A model generated the notes under the pieces. It did no database searches, was not told the origin of the DNA, and saw only the letters and a list, made by a program, of their open reading frames with translations. The translations under genes and the position numbers were made by a program. This document shows positions 35,965 to 47,749 of a stretch of 64,000 nt of DNA, piece after piece. The stretch covers positions 1,228,311-1,292,310 of the forward strand of contig ML682123.1 of NCBI GenBank assembly GCA_007922195.1. Reading direction: 5' to 3'. Numbering within the stretch: the stretch's first letter is position 1; the number at the start of each line of letters is the position of its first letter. The stretch is from Podocnemis expansa (taxonomy: Eukaryota; Chordata; Testudines; Podocnemididae).

Positions 35965-38290
35965 TTTTACAATTGTTGTACTTCATTGTGAATTCCTGTA
36001 ATGTTGTCTGTCTTGCATTGGATAGTGTGATCCCAGTAATGCTGTATTTTTGATTTGGACTCGCTCTTTCCTGTAAGAGTGGGCTTACTTAGTTTTTGCT
36101 GCTAAATCCTCTCTGCTTTGTTTCCCCAGAAGGGGGATTGGAAGTCTGGCAGGAGCTAAGGGCAGGGTGGGAGAAATACTGCAGGAGGCTTCTCTGCTTT
36201 GTTTTGAGTTCACTTTGTTGTCCTCTCTTTGGCTATTTGCTGGGGAGGCAGAAGGCAGGCTGTCTGTCTGGGTCAGCCAGTTTGGTGTGACCCTGCTCAC
36301 AGCACTGCACTGGCAGCCCCAGCCAGCCTGCCTGCTTGCCTCATGAGCTCCCCAACTTCCCCTACCTGGGTTGCATACACCTAGAAGCTGGGAGAGGGTC
36401 AGAGCCTTTTTAAATTTCCTGCCCTGTGTTATAAGCAGCCCAGCATGGCAAATTGCAGCTGCTGTGCTACCATCCTTCCACTCCCCTGCTCCACAATCTC
36501 ATGCTGCCACTCAAAGTGGAGAGCAAGCATTACAGCAAAATTCAGGAGAGGCGTGGGTTCTATTTCAAAAGCTTGAGAACTGCAGTGGTAGGTGTCTTCA
36601 GTGTGGGTCAGCAGGGTGTCATCTCTCATCTGGGCACCTAGATGCCATCTACTTCTCCAGTACCTGGAGACCCTAAACAAGCTGACTGGAAGTCCCAGGG
36701 TTGGTCTCATGCACCACCCTCCCTCCCAATCCTATTTTCTGATCTCCATGACTCCTGATGTTTAGCAACAGAAACCTATAGGAGATAGGGAAAGATATGC
36801 CTTGTCAGAGAAGGAGAATTTTTATGTCCTCCTCACGTGGTCAGTGAGCTTTTAAGAGGATATTGCCAGCACCTTGATTCATTTGTAGGGAACACTGGAG
36901 GAGAATGATTGCATTAAAACTAAAATGAGCAGAGGGGTATGAAGGAGGAGTTGTATCACAGCATGGCATGGGGCCTCTGTGTGGTGGGAGAGTGGTACAG
37001 AGGCTAAACACTCTAGACCAGGATAATCCATGGAAATCAACATGCTCAGACTGCATTGGTGCCTAGACAGCTGCTGGCTAGAAGCTGACAGCTTCAATTT
37101 TAGTCATCAGCTGGGATGGCCCCAGGGACTATATTTCCTTTTACAAACATCACATCTCCATGTTTCCAAAATTTCTATTTCATGTGGAACTTCCCCACTT
37201 CAAAATATTTCATGTGAACTCCAGTTTCAAGTGGGGCCCAGGATAGGGGTAGGGCCTGTTGGGTAATGGGGGGGGAGAGGTTGTCTGTTGTGGGTGTGGC
37301 CTATTGGGGGCAGGCCCATGACAGGGGCAGGGTCTAGCACAGGTGGAGCCTGTGGGCCTGTGCCCCGGGTCTTTTTGCTATCCAGCAACGCCCCTGGTGG
37401 AAGGCATAAGTGACCAGTGGTTTATCCCAACAGATGATTCCAGTGGATGATGGTGTGAGCAGACCCTGATGTGGCAAAAGACACAAACTGGAAAGGACTT
37501 GCTAAGGGCTTTGCTTTGCCTTGAGAGGTGGATGCTAAAACTATAATTGTCAGTATGGGGAAATAGACTAGTGAAGGACACGCTCTATATGTGCTGGGGT
37601 GGGGTGAGTTTAGCTTATTGGTTTTCCTTTGCATTCTACCCTGTACCCTCTCTCCAAATCAGTACTGGTTTTGATATTGCTTCTATGCATTCTCTTTATG
37701 TTACTACTAATAATTTTATATACTACACTCTGACTCATATTTGTAAGGGGGAAGCATTGCCCTAGGACATCTGGGAAATAATGTGTCATTTCCCAGCAGA
37801 CTTTGAAGGGAGCTTGAGCCAGGTAGTGTTTCAACATTGTTGGGATCCCCTAGATGTAGAATCAGGCCCTTTGCTGCTGCCATCTTGGCCTGGCACAATC
37901 ATTACAGAAGGGAGGTTTCAAAATTAGTGTTTCTTAATTGTAACTGACAAAAAGGTAATTTTTGGATGTCAGCATTGGTACCAATTTCACAGGGGATTTA
38001 TTGCATAAGAGGCATTCAGCTATTCATTGATAGAAATTCCTTGCTTTTCTTCCACTTTCTATCTTGGGACTTTTCTTGTAGCTGGAAACAGAACTTACCT
38101 CTGAGAAATGTATAGCTGTGATAAATTCAGAACTGATGGACTCTACTGAAGGGGAGGTGTCTTCATCCAGATTTGAGCCAGAGAAAGTTTATGGTCTGAA
38201 ATCTGTTCTGAGCAGCCTGGGAACTCGTGATGCATTAGACAGAACCAAGTAGATCGATTTGGAATGTCAGCTAGCAATCAGCTAGTTCTG
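35965..38290. other. No recognised feature
   Basis: No frame with protein-family motifs and no repeat I can name. Confidence 0.3.
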
Positions 38291-38297
38291 TCTATCA

Positions 38298-38487
38298 CGG
38301 TGGTTTTCAATTTTTTTTCCCTCAGGACCCAGTTGAAAAAAATCAATTATCCCTGTGACCCAACAATTACATCTTTGAGCAATGTCTTCCAATCTTTCAG
38401 TTGCAGCAACAGGGGGATGCCAGAACCCCAGTACCTGACGATCTGTGACCCATTGCTGGGTCCCTACACTAAGTTGGGAAAACACTG
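38298..38487. mobile_element. hAT-type MITE
   Basis: Ends CGGTGGTTTTCAA and TTGGGAAAACACTG are diverged hAT inverted repeats around CAGGACCCAGTTG and GTGACCCATTGCTGGGTCCC. A relative is at about 63452-63640. Confidence 0.6.
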
Positions 38488-38489
38488 GT

Positions 38490-39715
38490 CTGAGGTTCTT
38501 CACATGTCCTTTTGAGCAGGTAAACAATTAAGGCACTGAGGCAGCAGCTGCTACTGCAAAAGTGATCACTCTGCAACATGCACTGATTGTGCCACATTTC
38601 ATTGCTGACCCTCCTTTCCTCCTCTTTATCCAGCACAACAAAACCAGCAGCATTCTGTTCTCTGGCAGAGTTTGTTCCCCTGAAAAAGAAAACAAAACAA
38701 CCATTAATGTAGCAAAGTTATTTCCATTTTACTATTTTGGGTTTTCTTGTTTTCACTCAAAGCAACAAGCTCTGTTTGGCTACAGCAAGTTACATGGTGC
38801 TGCATTAAACACCCTTCTCTACACTGCCTGAAACAGCCTTTTTTGTAGCCCTCTATTGAAATGTAAGCAATGGTTTTAAATAAGATCATTTATGAATAGC
38901 TGTTCCAAGAAGTAAGCCTTAAAAGAGCATTTCCCATAATTTACTAGTGTAAACCTTCTGCCAGGGCAGGCTGGCAGGACAAGGGCCGGGTTCTATATCT
39001 AGTGGTTTCCCAATGACACAACACCACCAACTGGCTTGAGCCCCCACCCAGATTTCTGGGAATCCTACACTGTTCCCTGGGCACCCCAAAGGGGTAAGGC
39101 TTCCCCACTGACAAGCCTGAGTCTGAGTATAGTAAACAGAATTTTTAATAGTAGTAAAATGAAAATGCAAAAGGCCAAATAACAGAGATCAGCACTAATC
39201 TAGGAAACTTAGTATAGAGCAAAGTTCCCAATAACCCACAGCACATAACAGAACATACAAACTTAATGGCAAAACTAGCACCAATCTAGAGAATCAGTGC
39301 CAGCTAGGCTCCCAACCCACCCTAAGGTACGTAGGGAGTGTCTTTCATGCCAGCTGTCTGCCGATGCCATCTACCAGTCACTCACTCCATCCTCTAGAAG
39401 TGTTTCTTGGCTCTGCCTGTTATCCACCAGCACTGCCCTCCGCTCACTTGTGACACCCAGATGTCCACTCTCACCACCCTCCCATCACTCACCACCCACC
39501 AGCTCCCCTTGTTGGTCATCCCTTCACTGCTCCTCTTTAACTCAGAGAGAAGTGTCTGTCTAGTGAAAACAACGATTAAGCTTTCTTAGTCTATAAGCAC
39601 CTGTTAATTAGTGGCTTCAATAACAAAGAACAGGAGAAGCAATAGAAGAAAAGGCAAACTGCCCTAAGCATTACTTCAGCAGAAACAATACTACTCCCAC
39701 TCCTATTTTCAACTC
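38490..39715. other. No recognised feature
   Basis: Unassigned sequence, with some Pro/Ser-type low-complexity frames (CACCACCC words) near 39450-39520. Confidence 0.3.
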
Positions 39716-39718
39716 TCT

Positions 39719-40117
39719 GGGTATGTCTACATATCTCTTTTATTTTGAAATAAAAAAGATTAGGTCCACATGATATTTTCTTATTTCAAAATGACAGGCT
39801 CTGTCATTTCAAAATAAGAACCATCATTTCAAAACAGCTTAAATGCCATTCATTTTGAAACTACTGTTATTTCAGAATGGCTACTTTGAAATAAGACCAT
39901 TTGGATATGTTGTTTCAAAACAACACCATTCTTTCAAAACAGCATGTCTAAATGGCCTTATTTCAAATAACAGCAGTTTTGAAAGCAGGCTTTCCCTTAA
40001 TTCAAATTAACATTTTCTTAATTTGAAATAACTTATTTTGAACTAAGAACTTTATTTAAAAATGACTCATTTCAGAATAACTTATTTCAAAATAATAATG
40101 TGTGTGTAGACATAGCC
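39719..40117. mobile_element. Terminal-inverted-repeat MITE (TTTCAAAA/TTTGAAA type)
   Basis: GGGTATGTCTACAT at the left and GTGTAGACATAGCC at the right, flanked by TCT on both sides (39716-39718 and 40118-40120). The body consists mostly of TTATTTCAAAATAA words in both orientations. 399 bp, no core. Confidence 0.8.
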
Positions 40118-40567
40118 TCTAAGACTAAAACATGCATTCACCTTTCCTACAAGCGTTTTTTTCACTGAGGTTAGTTTTTACCCCTTAACTAAACCAGGCA
40201 GATTTGAGACGAACAGAGAGTAGCCATTCACACAAGGACAGTATTTCATATTTCCCTTTAGTAAAATTACAGATATTGATAGATCTGTGAGCAGACTAAC
40301 CCCAAATACCATTACCCATTATGCCCTGCACCCAGTATGCTAATCAGCTAATTGTGCACTTTGTATCCGTGCTAATACAGGACCCATGCAGATTAGTTGA
40401 CCCTCTTCCCCGTTCAGAAGCTGTTAAGCACAGCTTCTAAGCCTGCCTTACAATAGAAAACACACTGTGTATCCTTGTTACATGTACCAGAGCAAGGTTC
40501 TTTACTTTAAGGCCTAGCTTAATTTAGCCATAACTATTTTGTTAATCTCCAGAGAGGTCTAGTTCAG

Positions 40568-40662
40568 CAAAGCAAACAAGGAGTTTGATAGAACTTTTAA
40601 AGACTAACAAATTTTCTTATCATATGACTTTTTATGGGAGAAAATCTCACTTTGTCAGACAC
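40568..40662 (-). mobile_element. Penelope tail fragment
   Basis: AAACAAGGAG, TTTTAAAGACTAACAAATTT and ATGGGAGAAAATCTCACTTT form the family tail in reverse. It ends where the next DNA element begins. Confidence 0.65.
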
Positions 40663-40665
40663 TTG

Positions 40666-41909
40666 GGATATGTCAACACTTAGATTCTCATCAATTCAAA
40701 TTCTATTAAGTTCATGGACATACTCGCTTTCTTCAATTCAAAATGAGGACCTTCTCAGTTCAAAAAGATGAAAGCTAACTTCAAATTCATCTAACCTCAT
40801 TTGACATCAATATCCAGATCAATTCCAACTGAGGATGTTCGAATTGATGGAGTGTGGCCATGTCAATTCAAACTCACTGTGAGTTTGAATTGACATGGGC
40901 TGACCTTCTTCCCAGGGTGCATGGTACCCTGGAAGGAATAACAGCCCTTTAGCACCTGGAGCCATCAGCCCCAAAGGTGCCTCCCCCCAGCCAGATTGGG
41001 TTCAGGGAGGAATGGGGTTCCTGTCCCCTGGGTGGGGACATGGACCCCAGCCAGGCTGGCTGCACGCCGGGAAGACACCCTGGTGCATGGCTCCATCCCT
41101 GCTAGCCGTGTACCAGAAAGATACCCCAGGACATGACTTCTCCCCAGGCAGTGGTGCACTGAGAAGACTAGAGCTCATGGCTTTGGTAGAGCTGACCACC
41201 ATTGGGGAGCGCAGCCCTGCTAGTGGCTTCTGAAGTGCTCTGGAAAAGCTGCCCACAGGGGTGCATCCACCATGGGTGGCTAGGAGGCAAGTCACCTGGA
41301 GGGGGTGCTTTCCCTGCACACAGGAATGTAGGAGCTGTGCATAGGGATTGCTAGGCCACCACGCAGCTGCCTGGGGAGAAGCTTCACATGGGGGTGCTTT
41401 CCCCACACACAGCTATCAGGGATGGAGCCCTGCCACCAGGATGGCTCCAGCCCCACTGACAGGCAAGTGGGGCTCCAGCCCTAGGGTGTGGGATTCCCTT
41501 TCTTGCAGGGGCAGCCCTTCTGGGAGGGGCAAGGGAAATCCCTTCCCCCTCTTACAAGGGATCTTCCCCTGTCAGGCTCCAGCACGCTGACCCTGGCAGG
41601 GGTTAAAACATTCCCTCCCCAGCTCTAGCAGCACAGCTTTTCCCTGTGCCAGGTTCAAAGTACTGGAGCCTGGCAAGGGATTGGCTGTGGCAGTGGCCAT
41701 TTTACAAGGCCATCTTGCCATTCTTCCCATGGTACCCCCCTCCAATTCATATTGGCAATTCCAGTCTATGGACATGCTAATTCAAATAGGATTTTCTTGT
41801 CTAGCCATGTCAATTTGAATTGACTCAATTCAAACTAAAAATTATCAGTTTTTAATTGACTAGTCTGAATTCAGTCATTCAAACTGACATAGTAAGTGTG
41901 GACACAGCC
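40666..41909. mobile_element. Terminal-inverted-repeat element (AATTCAAATTG type)
   Basis: GGATATGTCAACACTTAGA and TAAGTGTGGACACAGCC are the ends. TTG flanks both sides (40663-40665 and 41910-41912). The shoulders are AATTCAAA/TTTGAATT palindromes. The GC core contains the hairpin at 40904-40937. Confidence 0.78.
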
Positions 41910-41912
41910 TTG

Positions 41913-43084
41913 GGGTATGTCTACACTTAGAGCTGAATTCAAACTGATTGTCATCAAGTCAAATACTATTAATTGCATGGACATGCTGACTTTCCTCAAT
42001 TTGAGCTGAGGAACTCCTCAGTTTGAGTTGATGAAAGCTGACTTCTAAGTAAGGGTCAATTTGAACTGAGTAATTCAAATTGACCCAGTGTGGCCATGTT
42101 AGTTCAAATTAGCCACAGCTTGATTTTCCTATACAATAGTGCCTCCTACCTAATTCAAACTAGCAAGTCCTGTTCATGGACATGCCAATTCAAATTGGAT
42201 TTTCTAGTGTGGCCATGTCTATTCAAATTGACTGAATGTGAATTAATAATTATTAGTTCAAATTGACTAATTCAGATTCTGTAATTTGAATTGAAACTCT
42301 AAGGGAAACAACACTAGTTGTTTCAAAATAAAAGTCCCCATGTCCAAATGACGTTTTCTTGTTTCAAAAGGAGGGAGGTCCTCGTTTCGAAACAAGAGCC
42401 CTCCTTTCGAAACAGCTTAAACCTACTTTGCTTTCAAAAAGAGGGTTGTTTCAAAACCAGAGGTTTTGAAATAAGCCGTTTGGACATGTTGTTTAGAAAC
42501 AAAGAGTGTTTCGAAATAACAAGGACCTTCCTCCCAGGGTACATAGCACCCTGGGGGGAAGGTCCCACCCCCCAGCACCCTGGCCAGGGATCAGCACCCT
42601 GGCCATGGTGCTGGGTGGGGTGCAGGGGGTTGGAGGGTGCCCCAGCCGGCTTCCCCCATGGCCCCTGCCTGGCACAGGGGGGCTTCCTCTGTCACCCGAC
42701 GGCTGCTGCCCGGTGCAAGGGGGCTTCCTCCATCCTCCCTGTGGTGGGTAAGGGCTGGGGGGGGGGCGGAGGAATCCCCCCCCACTCTGGGCAGCAGCCG
42801 CAGGTGGGTGGAGGAAGCCCCCCGTGCCAGGCGGGGGGGGGCAGGGAAATCCCGGTGGCGGGGCCTCCGGGCCCAGCACAGAGCCTCCCTACCCCTCCCC
42901 TCTCCTATTTCGAAATAGCATGTCACACTGGACGTGCTATTTCGATTCCCTCCTTTTCCCTTATTTCGAAAACACTTTGTTTTTATTTCGAAATAGGGTG
43001 TTTCAAAATAAGGCTTTATTTCAAAACAGCTTGTTTCAAAACAAGCACTTTGTGTGTGAACATAGCTTAAGTGTAGACATAGCC
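41913..43084. mobile_element. Terminal-inverted-repeat element abutting the previous one
   Basis: Ends GGGTATGTCTACACTTAGAG and TTAAGTGTAGACATAGCC, flanked by TTG (41910-41912 shared with the neighbour, and 43085-43087). A second set of TTTCGAAA-type shoulders and GC core at about 42300-43067 appears nested in AATTCAAATTG-type shoulders. Confidence 0.78.
42525..42563. repeat. Conserved internal hairpin of the DNA-element family
   Basis: ACCTTCCTCCCAGGGT, a short loop region, then CACCCTGGGGGGAAGGT. Counterparts at 40904-40937, 57309-57347 and 59700-59731. Confidence 0.75.
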
Positions 43085-43315
43085 TTGGAGATAAGGAACT
43101 TAGAAAATTGGAAAAAAATAGAAGCCAGGAAGTGATAAGTCATAGGATCAGATCAGACTGTTACAGCAAATCAAAGCAGTCGTTTAGATTCAAACAGTGG
43201 AATACACCAGTTAGCATGGAATTGGCGGGGGAGGGGAAAGGCAAGCAAAAAGTTTCTTTTTGAAGTTTTAATTTGTTATTTGTTTGCTTACTACTGTATA
43301 GCTATTAATAGATCA

Positions 43316-43690
43316 TTAATTGTGCTCTCCTGTTGATGTTTGAATGTTGTTATTTCTGATTTCAGATTTGTGTCCATTTATTCTTTTGCATGGAGACTGT
43401 CCTGTTTGTCCAGTGTAGGTTTCCAAACATTGCCTCATCATCTGGAACAGTAACATCTGAGTTGAGAAGGGCACATCTCTCCCTTCTGGGATTGGAATTT
43501 GTGTCAATGGTTGAAAATCACCTTTCATTGTATTGTAAATTGCAATAAGATACCAAACAAGGAGTCCTGTGGCACTTAACACTTTTATTTATTGCATGAG
43601 CTTTTGTGAGAGAAAATGCCGCTTCATCAGACTCTTTTCGGATTTTCTCCCGCCAAGGCTGATGCAATAAATAAATTTGTTAGTCTTTAA
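43316..43690 (-). mobile_element. Penelope-like fragment
   Basis: The minus frame at 43582-43316 retains TYTGQTGQSPCKRINGHKSE, a diverged GIY-YIG piece. Tail sequence lies at about 43556-43640 (reverse), and a plus-oriented tail (GCAATAAATAAATTTGTTAG) ends at the DNA-element junction at 43690. Confidence 0.65.
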
Positions 43691-44149
43691 GGCTATGCCT
43701 ACCCTTAGAAGGTTAGTTCAAATTAACTTAATTGAAACTAATTAATTTGCACTAATTATGATTACTTTGAATTAAGTTAATTCGAACTAACATGGCCACA
43801 CTAGATACCCTAATTTGAACTAGCATGCCCATGCACAAACGGGAACCCTAAAATGTGCAATGGAAATGTGTAAACTTCCAGCAATAATGGTAAGGGGGTG
43901 GAAGAAAGAAGAAGCTGAGCCAGGGGATCATTCTTCAAAGGACATCTGACCCCTAGTTACCAATGAAGCTGTATTATATGGGGGAGGTTTTGGATGCAGG
44001 GATGAGGTATCGTCAGGACAAACTCCGTCTGAGAGTTCGGCCCAACAATACCAAAAGTCCATTTGCCTAGGGCACACACGACTGCCTTCAACATCCACAC
44101 CCAAAGTACATCCACACACCTCCCCTCTTGGCCACACCCTTACGTGCCT

Positions 44150-46300
44150 GCACCTATTTACACTCATGCATCATGTCCACCCTCACTCAAGACACACACT
44201 TGAGCTTACACACACACATGTCCGCAGGAGAACATGCACCCACACTCAGCAAACAGGTGTGCAGATGCCCACTCACATGTATGGCACGGTGACACGTCCT
44301 CACACACACAGCCAGCTGCAGATGGTAGGTTAGCTAAATTTTGCAGTGCTAATTGTGGTCACTGACTCTCGAGAGTCCCAAAAAAAAAAAAAAAAAAAAG
44401 TTTGTTCAGCCTTAAAAGGGGAGGGGTGGCTGGTGTGAAAACTGAATGGCATAAGCCATCCCGCTAACTGTCCTGCAGCCATTTGTTAATTATAGGGATG
44501 CTTTGCCAATCAAATCATTTTTGCTCATTAGGGGTGTAATGTAGGGCTAAAGCAAAAAATTTGTAACAAAACGGCAGCATGGTATTTACACCACTCCCGG
44601 GAGCAACCCGACTGTAAATTAATGCTGGGCTCCATGCCCAAAGCACCAGCTAAAGTCAGTCTCCTGTAAAAACTGGCTGGGGCCTGATATAAGGTGTTTT
44701 GCTGTTTGCAAGACTTGGCTGTAATGTATTTTTTTCCTTTCTTCTTTGTTTCTGCAAGCTGTCTTAGCCTTGAGCCTGAATGTGAGAACCAGAAGTGGGC
44801 TTAATCACCCCGTCTTCTCCTAAAATGATATAGATGGCTTAAAAACTTTCTTAGGGTCATCTGCAGCCATGCAGGGGATCCCTGGCTGCTAATGGGGATG
44901 TGGGATGGGGTGCATTCCAACACTCCAAAAAATTTCACATGCCACTATTGTGGACAATTGGGCCACTAAAAGACAAAGTGTCCTTACCAGCCTGGCCAGC
45001 AGGAAGGGACACTTGACTTTGTAACAATGCTTCCACTGCCCATGTCCCAGCCCCTTAATCCTCAATTTCCTTCTCATGAGAACAGCCTGGAAAAGTGTTG
45101 CTTTCCCACACTCTGTTGCAGCGATCCTTTTATAAACTAAATACAGCACTTTTTTCAGGCTAAATTAATCTAATATTTTTTTTTGTTGTCTGCAAACAAT
45201 ATTACTCGCATTTGCTGTTCTGTTTGAAATCCCATTTTTTTATTCCCAATTCTCCTGGATGGGGAACCTCATAATTGCTTGTTTGTCACCACTCAGTTAA
45301 CAATGCCTCGAGTGTAATTTAAAAATACTCCTTTACAAAATCCTGATTTTTCTTATATGAAGATGGGTGTTGTAAAAAACCAAACAAATAAACAAACAAA
45401 AATTACAAGTCAAGCTTGTGGCTACATATGTTGTCTGTTTACAAGACAAAGTACTTGGAAGTAACCCATTTTACAGATTCAGTATTGTTATGCCTGTGCA
45501 ATTTGTCAAGCCTATAATATTGACAAACCTGGCAAGACAAAAAGGGGACCTTTTGTAAATTTTCAAATTAATTTCATACAAATGCCCAAGTGTGTTTTTA
45601 TAAATTTGTATTAGTTGTATGTACTTTTTCAGAATGGATAAAAGTCTGTCCTTGTGTTAAGCCGGTCCTTGCTACTGTTAGCAAAAGCTCCTAAAACATC
45701 CATTTCAGCTTTTGTTATTCACCATTACAGCACTCACATGCCATGGACTGCCTCTGTGAATACATGCTTCGCACTGTAAAAGATCTACGCCCCCTCCCCC
45801 AGAAAAAGAAAAATTAAAAACACAGGGTGTATGTGCTAGTAACCTCTCCCCTGTTGTTGAAGAGGATTTGCCACTACCACATTCTTACAATCTGCAAAGA
45901 AAAATACCCTAGAGACTCTTTAGTAAGGTCCCAGCAAGTCTGTGGGTCTCCATAAAATCAAAATGTTGTCATTGTTACCTGTAATTTATATATGTGCAAA
46001 TTTCTGGCTTCTAAGGTTTACAAGGTACCCACTTCAATTTTGCTATAGTGTTTTGCAGCATAGTTTCTGGTATGTTATAATCCTCAATGTAAGCTTAAAT
46101 TAATAGGATTTAAATGTAACAAACTGCTGGGTGTGCTCCCAGTCCCCACTTAGCCTTGAAACCTCTCAGAATGGTGTTGGTTTACGGCACAGCAACCCTC
46201 CTGAAATCCTTCTTCTCCTCTTGCTTCTGTCTGTAACAACACTTGCTATTGAACTACCTCGTGGGTTTCTGGTTCTTCCTGGACCTTTTCTGCTCCCGAA
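44150..46300. other. Unassigned sequence, possibly internal to the retroviral insertion
   Basis: Includes CACA-rich sequence at 44160-44310, a poly-A run at 44381-44399 and AT-rich DNA. No gag or pol motif recognised. Confidence 0.3.
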
Positions 46301-46340
46301 TTGAGTAACACAACTCTCATCTATTTGTCTGGCTTATAAT

Positions 46341-47060
46341 ATGTTTGCCCCCTTTGTTTCACTTCTAATAGCTCTGGGTTCTTCACGGATGTTAGATCCT
46401 TTTTGCCTAAGCCAGGTAAAGGTCGGCTTGAAACATTACTTTTCACTGGAGCGCCCCCTCTATTTCCAGTGGTTTATACTCCAGATCCAATTTAACTTAC
46501 TACATTTGTGGCACTTCAGCTTACAAGTGACTCCTGCCAACTGGTCAGGCTCCTGTTATTTTGGCCTGCTGGTCCCGGCTGTCTAAATGTGATCAAACTT
46601 GGGTGAGCGGGTGCAGAACAAGAAGAGTAGTCCACTTGCTCCCACTATTCTCCCTTATTTTTCTGACGATCAGGAACGCATGGCATCTATGGTCTCCTTT
46701 GGTGTTCTGGGTGCTACGTTTACTGGTTACGGATCCATGGCATGTTTTGTAGACACCTCATCCAGGTCTCCTACTATTGTTCCATAAGATAACATTGGAT
46801 AACACTTCTTTCAGTCCCAAAACTATATGGAATTGGCTCACCAGCTGGTTGCCTGGCCTATCTTGGTTAAAGTCTCTGTTTTTTGTCTTTATTGCCATTA
46901 TTTTCTGTTGCTAGTTTGCCTGCTGCTTTGTCCACTGCTGTATCTCCCTATGCCGCTTGTTTTCTCGTAGGTCTCTTTTTAATCCTCCTCTTCCTGATTT
47001 TACCTCCTTGCGTGCCAAGCTGGACTCCCGTTTTTTGTGAGCCTTTGGGAAACTGGCTTT
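46341..47060 (+). pseudogene. Endogenous retrovirus env remnant (3' part)
   Basis: Broken frames switch phase at least once and include stops. The first part (46341-46586) has a Cys/Trp-containing surface-protein-like stretch. A second stretch, about 46790-46990, reads like the transmembrane subunit end: Trp-rich pre-membrane region, hydrophobic anchor and Cys-rich cytoplasmic start. It directly precedes a polypurine tract and LTR, which supports the env assignment. Not functional. Confidence 0.6.
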
Positions 47061-47081
47061 CCCTTGGCTCAAAGGGGGGAG

Positions 47082-47508
47082 TGTGAAGGGATTTAGGTTC
47101 CTAGGACAAGCTACTCTCTGTGCCCTTAGCATAAGGGGAACCATTTTCCATTGTTTAACAGCATTGTAATGGTGTCAGCAATTCTGACTTGCAGCATCTG
47201 CCAGATACCAGCCCTGGCCTTTGGCCACTGATAAGATTGTAGGGAGTAGAGGCCTGCAAATATCTACGTAAGCCAAGGCAAGGAGGATTTTTCTCCAATA
47301 GTTTAGGACAATTTGCTTTGTTACTTTATTAGGAGACTGTTTAACCCTTCCTGAAAGTTGTTTTGTACCCCTGTATAAATATCTTGGGCAACAGCCAGTG
47401 GGGGCCGGCCGCACCCAGTAGCTCTAGGTGCTAATAAATCTGTGATTCTTCCTCCTGTTGTCCGGCTCCTTCATTGACCAGAGCAGAGAACAAACTTTTC
47501 TTTCAACA
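47082..47508 (+). mobile_element. Retroviral 3' LTR
   Basis: The polypurine tract AAAGGGGGGAG precedes TGTGAAGGGATTTAG, and the LTR ends TTTCTTTCAACA. It has a TATA box (TGTATAAATATC, about 47371), AATAAA about 60 bases downstream and a GT-rich region. 427 bp. No matching 5' LTR is seen in the window. Confidence 0.75.
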
Positions 47509-47684
47509 GTTATAACTTCAAATTTACCATAAACTTCGAAGTTAAGCTAGGTTTTACATCTTCAAAGTAATTCAAACTAAGGAATTCCTTAGTTTGAGTT
47601 AATGAAAGCTAGTGTAGCCATGCCTTAATTTAATTTGAATTAATCATCATTAATTCAAATTAAATTGTAAGTGTAGATATACCC

Positions 47685-47745
47685 TATGTGTCCCAGGACT
47701 CCTTGTTTGTTTTACTGAACTAGACTAACATGGCTGCCCCTTTGG
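47685..47745 (+). mobile_element. Penelope tail, continuation after the DNA-element insertion
   Basis: CCCAGGACTCCTTGTTTG, TTTTACTGAA, CTAGACTAACATGGCTGCCC: the outer end of the Penelope repeat whose other part ends at 43690. Confidence 0.65.
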
Positions 47746-47749
47746 AAAC

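Larger units (their letters stand above)
43691..47684. mobile_element. Terminal-inverted-repeat element split by retroviral sequence
   Basis: Left arm 43691-43850 (GGCTATGCCTACCCTTAGAA, AATTAACTTAATTGAA) and right arm 47510-47684 (AATTCAAATTAAATTG, AAGTGTAGATATACCC) are inverted. A Penelope tail ends at the left flank (TTAGTCTTTAA) and resumes at the right flank (CCCAGGACTCCTTGTTTG). That makes both arms ends of one insertion. 3-bp flanks are TAA and TAT. Confidence 0.6.

Noticed and set aside
42318..43070. 250-codon frame
   Set aside because: It covers TTTCGAAA shoulders and the GC core of a DNA element with no family similarity.
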